DNA of 64,000 nucleotides, taken from the NCBI GenBank assembly GCA_036417435.1, contig CM070906.1, forward strand, positions 44,281,396 through 44,345,395, given 5' to 3'. Origin of the DNA: Inia geoffrensis (Eukaryota > Chordata > Mammalia > Artiodactyla > Iniidae). Both the position numbers and the translations under genes were made by a program. The notes under the pieces are model-generated. The model saw only the letters and a program-made list of their open reading frames with translations, was not told the DNA's origin and did not search any database. Of this stretch, positions 60,825 through 64,000 are shown piece after piece (position 1 is the first letter of the stretch; every line of letters starts with the position of its first letter).

Positions 60825-63800
60825 AAGGTCTATGACCAGATGACTTCTGGAAGAATTCCATCACAGGCTGGTGTCTTGTTGCCAGCTGGCAGTCTCCACT
60901 TGCAGGATTACTTTTTGGAACTATATAAAGTATAGATCTATAAGTGAGGAAATGAAGACACTGTCTTCAGACTTATTTTAGGATTCTGTTAAAATCAAGA
61001 AAAAAAGATTGTGATACTGTGTGCTCTATTCCTGGCGAAGGTGACATTCTGATAACCCTAGCTCGTTGGAGTAGAGAATCTGTAAGGGCTATTCCTTAAA
61101 GTTGTTACATTTCTGGGACTAATATGTTCCAGATCTGGTGGGCTTTTAGAAATGCACCTATCTTTGTTCTGAGAAAAAGTTACAGGTCAGGTGCTCCATA
61201 GGATGTATGATGTCCAAACTTGAATCAACAAAATATCTACCCAGTAAAGATTGTTATTGATTTATCTTGTTTCTTCAACTTAACTGTCAGAAAAATCTGT
61301 TGGAGGGAGGGTGGATGGTGAAGAATACAGATTTAAGATAATCTTTCTGTTCTTCCCTAGAAAGGGGACATCTGTCTTGTTTATTATTCTGTCTCTTGCA
61401 CCTAGTGTGTTACTTGTTTGTAGTAGAAATTCAGGAAGTTATTTGTTTAATTCAATTGAATTCAGAGTCTGGAATTGAGATAATACAGTACTTGAAACTT
61501 ACTATCAATTGAGAAAGTTTTATTTGCATCTGTAGGTAAACCATGAATGATAGGTGATCTTATTAAAATTTTAATCACTACAAGGAAATTTTAGCAAAAA
61601 ATGTTGGTTTAACTAATGCCATATTTCCTCAAGTCTTAGATGTGCAATTTTTACATAGTTTTTGAATCTCATAAATATGTCTACTTAATGTAGTGATGTT
61701 TATTTTTCTCACAGCTGGGAAGCTAGTGGTGCATCTTTCAATCCATGATATTGTAGAATAGACGCTTCTTGTTAACGTGTCCCTTGGTTTCTTATCTTTG
61801 TGTATATTTTACTCTTTCAAGCCTATAAATATTATCCTTGTGCTCTGTGAAGCTGTTGTAAACCTAAAAAAAATTAAAAGAAAATCATCTCTACATATTT
61901 CAAGCAAGTGTCTCTGGTGTAAAATTGGCCCAACAGGCTATGCACATAGCATAGCGAAGGAGTATAGCATAGCAGTCAGGTGGAATCCTGCCAAGGGTGC
62001 TCCATGCTGTTTAGCCAGATTTAGGACATCACAAGATGAAGCAGAAGTTAAGATAGGTATTGAGAATTCAAAGCTGAATAGCTTTTTATATTATTTCATC
62101 ATATAGGACACTGCAATCCTAACCTTTGACTTTAATAAATAGCCCGCACTTCCTTTTAATTTCTGTAAGTTGCTTTTTTTTTTAAAGTTGGCCTCCACTA
62201 TCAAAAGATTTTGAGTGAAAGGTTTCTGTAGTTCCCCAGTTCTCTAAGAAATTCAAAAACATAAAGAGATCAGGGGACTTGTTGTCAGGTCTTGGGTATT
62301 TTATATTGAGCTTCCCTAAGGAGTTTTATGGAACTTTATCTGTAAGGAATTTTTCACTGTGGCTGGAACCTCTTCTCTTCCCCATTCCCTATGATTATTT
62401 CCTGTTTGTTATTGTCTAAAGAAATGAAGCAGATTTGCTGACAGTTTATTAAATGACTGTTTGAAAATGTTCACTATTCCTTTTTGCTAGAAAGTGGCTT
62501 CTTAAAACTTTAAACTTTCCTCTAGACCTACAGCTTTATAGGATTTAAATTTTTATGCTTGTGTTGTGCGTGGCCTCCTGACCTTCATGATATTTTGTTG
62601 TCTTCTTGATTTCTTATCCATTCACTTTTTTTGGATTGTTTATCAACCTCTTTTACTCTGCAGTAGTTTAAAAACAATTATTTTTCCAGCTTATACATGA
62701 AAACATCTCAGTTTCCTTAGTTTCATTTACTTAGTAAACATTTTGTTCATACTGTATACAACACACTGTCTTAGATACTGAGACATAGTGGTGAGTGTGA
62801 TCTAGTCTTTGCGGACATGAAGCTCGGAGTATTGGGGGAGCACATGTTAAAGCTCTAGAAGTTATTATTTATAATGGTGATTTGTGTTACGAAGGGCAAG
62901 AGTCTTTGGGGCTCCTAACTTAGTGTGGGGTGGTCAGAGAAGTTCATTTGTTAACTTCATCTTCCCTCCCATCTACCCTCTCCCTGCCTTACTCCATCAA
63001 AGGCAGACGCTTTGTTTTTTAATTTTATAGGCAGTAGAATATTAGAATAGAAAGGGGTCCTGAAGTTGAACTCTCTTTTTCCCTGATAAATTCATGGTGA
63101 ACTTTGAATCCTGGATCTGATCCCTGCCATCTAGTTTATACCCCACCAAAGGTCTGGCTTTTTTTTTTTTTTTAAGCAGCCAAGAAACAAACTGTAATGT
63201 TCTCAAGTATACCAGTAATTCAGCAGCTTTCACACTAAAAACTATACAACCACTGCCAAGCCCAGCAGTGTTATCTGCATAGTCTACATCCTTCACTAGT
63301 GGCTTTGAAAATGCGCTGCTCTACTCAATTTTGAAGTATAATTTATCAGCATTTTTTGGATAGTACTTTTCTAGTGTATAAATTGCGGTTGTAAAAACTA
63401 TAAAGAGAAATGTCTGTTAGGCTTTTTGATTTGGTCTAAAGGACTTTACCTACTCGCCCCAAATTATAGTTTGTCATTGATTGAATTGTTTGGTTAATTT
63501 ATGAATAACCCTTTATAGAATCCTTCTCCCAGATCGAGGCAACCCACCCCATTTCTTCACAATACTGTGTTCCTCCCAGTATTCATTTAAATTTGAGCTA
63601 AAATCAAATACCGTATTATTTTGGAATTGTCTTTGAAACATTCGTTGGGATGGGAGAGGCTTAGGCAGTTTTCTTTGTAGAAACCTTGGAAGACATTTAT
63701 TGAAAAATACTTCTTTCCTAAAATGACCTGAATGGCTTTTGGGCAATCCCTTCATTCTAAACGGCTATGTGTGTTTGTAAGAGATTGGTAGCAGAGTCTG

Positions 63801-64000
63801 GGAAATTGCTCTAAGTAACCAGAAAAAGACAAGAAGAAAAAGAGGTTAAAGAAAATGAGGAAGCGAATTCTCCATGTGGCTTGTTTCCTCAACCCACAAA
63901 CATCATCAGAACTATAAACAGTACTGTGAATTTATGACATGGTATTTTAAAATGATATCCTACCTACTTATTAGATCATTACATTTACTAGAGTATATTC
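60825..64000 (+). other. Probable intronic non-coding sequence to the window edge
   Basis: AT-rich DNA with no recognised exon. A 109-codon frame at 61777-62106 has no supporting signal. A T-run lies at 63161-63174. Confidence 0.45.
62715..62830. repeat. Ancient interspersed repeat fragment (same family as 61-215)
   Basis: 'tttacttagtaaacattttg', 'cacactgtcttagatactga' and 'gcggacatgaagctc' follow the same pattern as the fragments near 61-215 and 26310-26480. Confidence 0.4.

Overview
This is nuclear DNA of a mammal, almost certainly a cetacean. The evidence is the set of tRNA-Glu-derived CHR SINEs: about ten long CHR-1-type copies, which open with 'cttccctggtggcgcag', and three shorter CHR-2/Bov-tA-type copies, many with intact target-site duplications. 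They sit among older LINE-1, MIR, MER5-like and MaLR-like repeats. No bacterial or organellar features are present. I recognise no protein-coding exon with confidence. Nearly all of the open frames are short, begin on non-ATG codons, or run through SINEs and CpG-rich DNA.

Layout. 0-9 kb is a repeat nest: two plus-strand LINE-1 3' parts (about 730-1855 and 2150-4140), an older LINE-1 piece before them, LINE-1 3' UTR scraps, SINE insertions, a TA/CA microsatellite, and a probable old LINE/HAL1-like stretch at 7-9.1 kb. 9-18.1 kb holds old repeats (a MaLR-like LTR, MER5A, MIRs), two CHR-1 copies, and a short duplicated segment whose second copy preserves the empty site of a SINE insertion. 18.1-21.1 kb contains an isolated CpG-rich island (19.4-20.1 kb) with a possible short exon at 21.0 kb. 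21-39 kb is AT-rich, mostly single-copy DNA with MIR relics and three CHR-1 insertions (28.9, 32.4, 34.8 kb). 39.0-40.7 kb is GC-richer and looks regulatory.

44.3-50.3 kb is the functional core. It has a CCAAT/TATA promoter with a likely untranslated first exon on the plus strand (about 44.59-45.035 kb, strong splice donor), a strong minus-strand donor close by that implies a divergent transcript, and a large CpG island (about 47.9-50.3 kb) with several plus-strand donors. The simplest reading is the 5' end of a plus-strand gene with alternative non-coding first exons, whose coding exons lie beyond the right edge. The 50.3-64 kb stretch would be its first intron. I could not identify the gene and do not assign a symbol.

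From 35.0 to 55.9 kb I see no lineage-specific SINE or LINE-1 insertion, in contrast to the flanks. That pattern is typical of constrained regulatory DNA around developmental genes, and here it is an inference. No novel protein system is visible.
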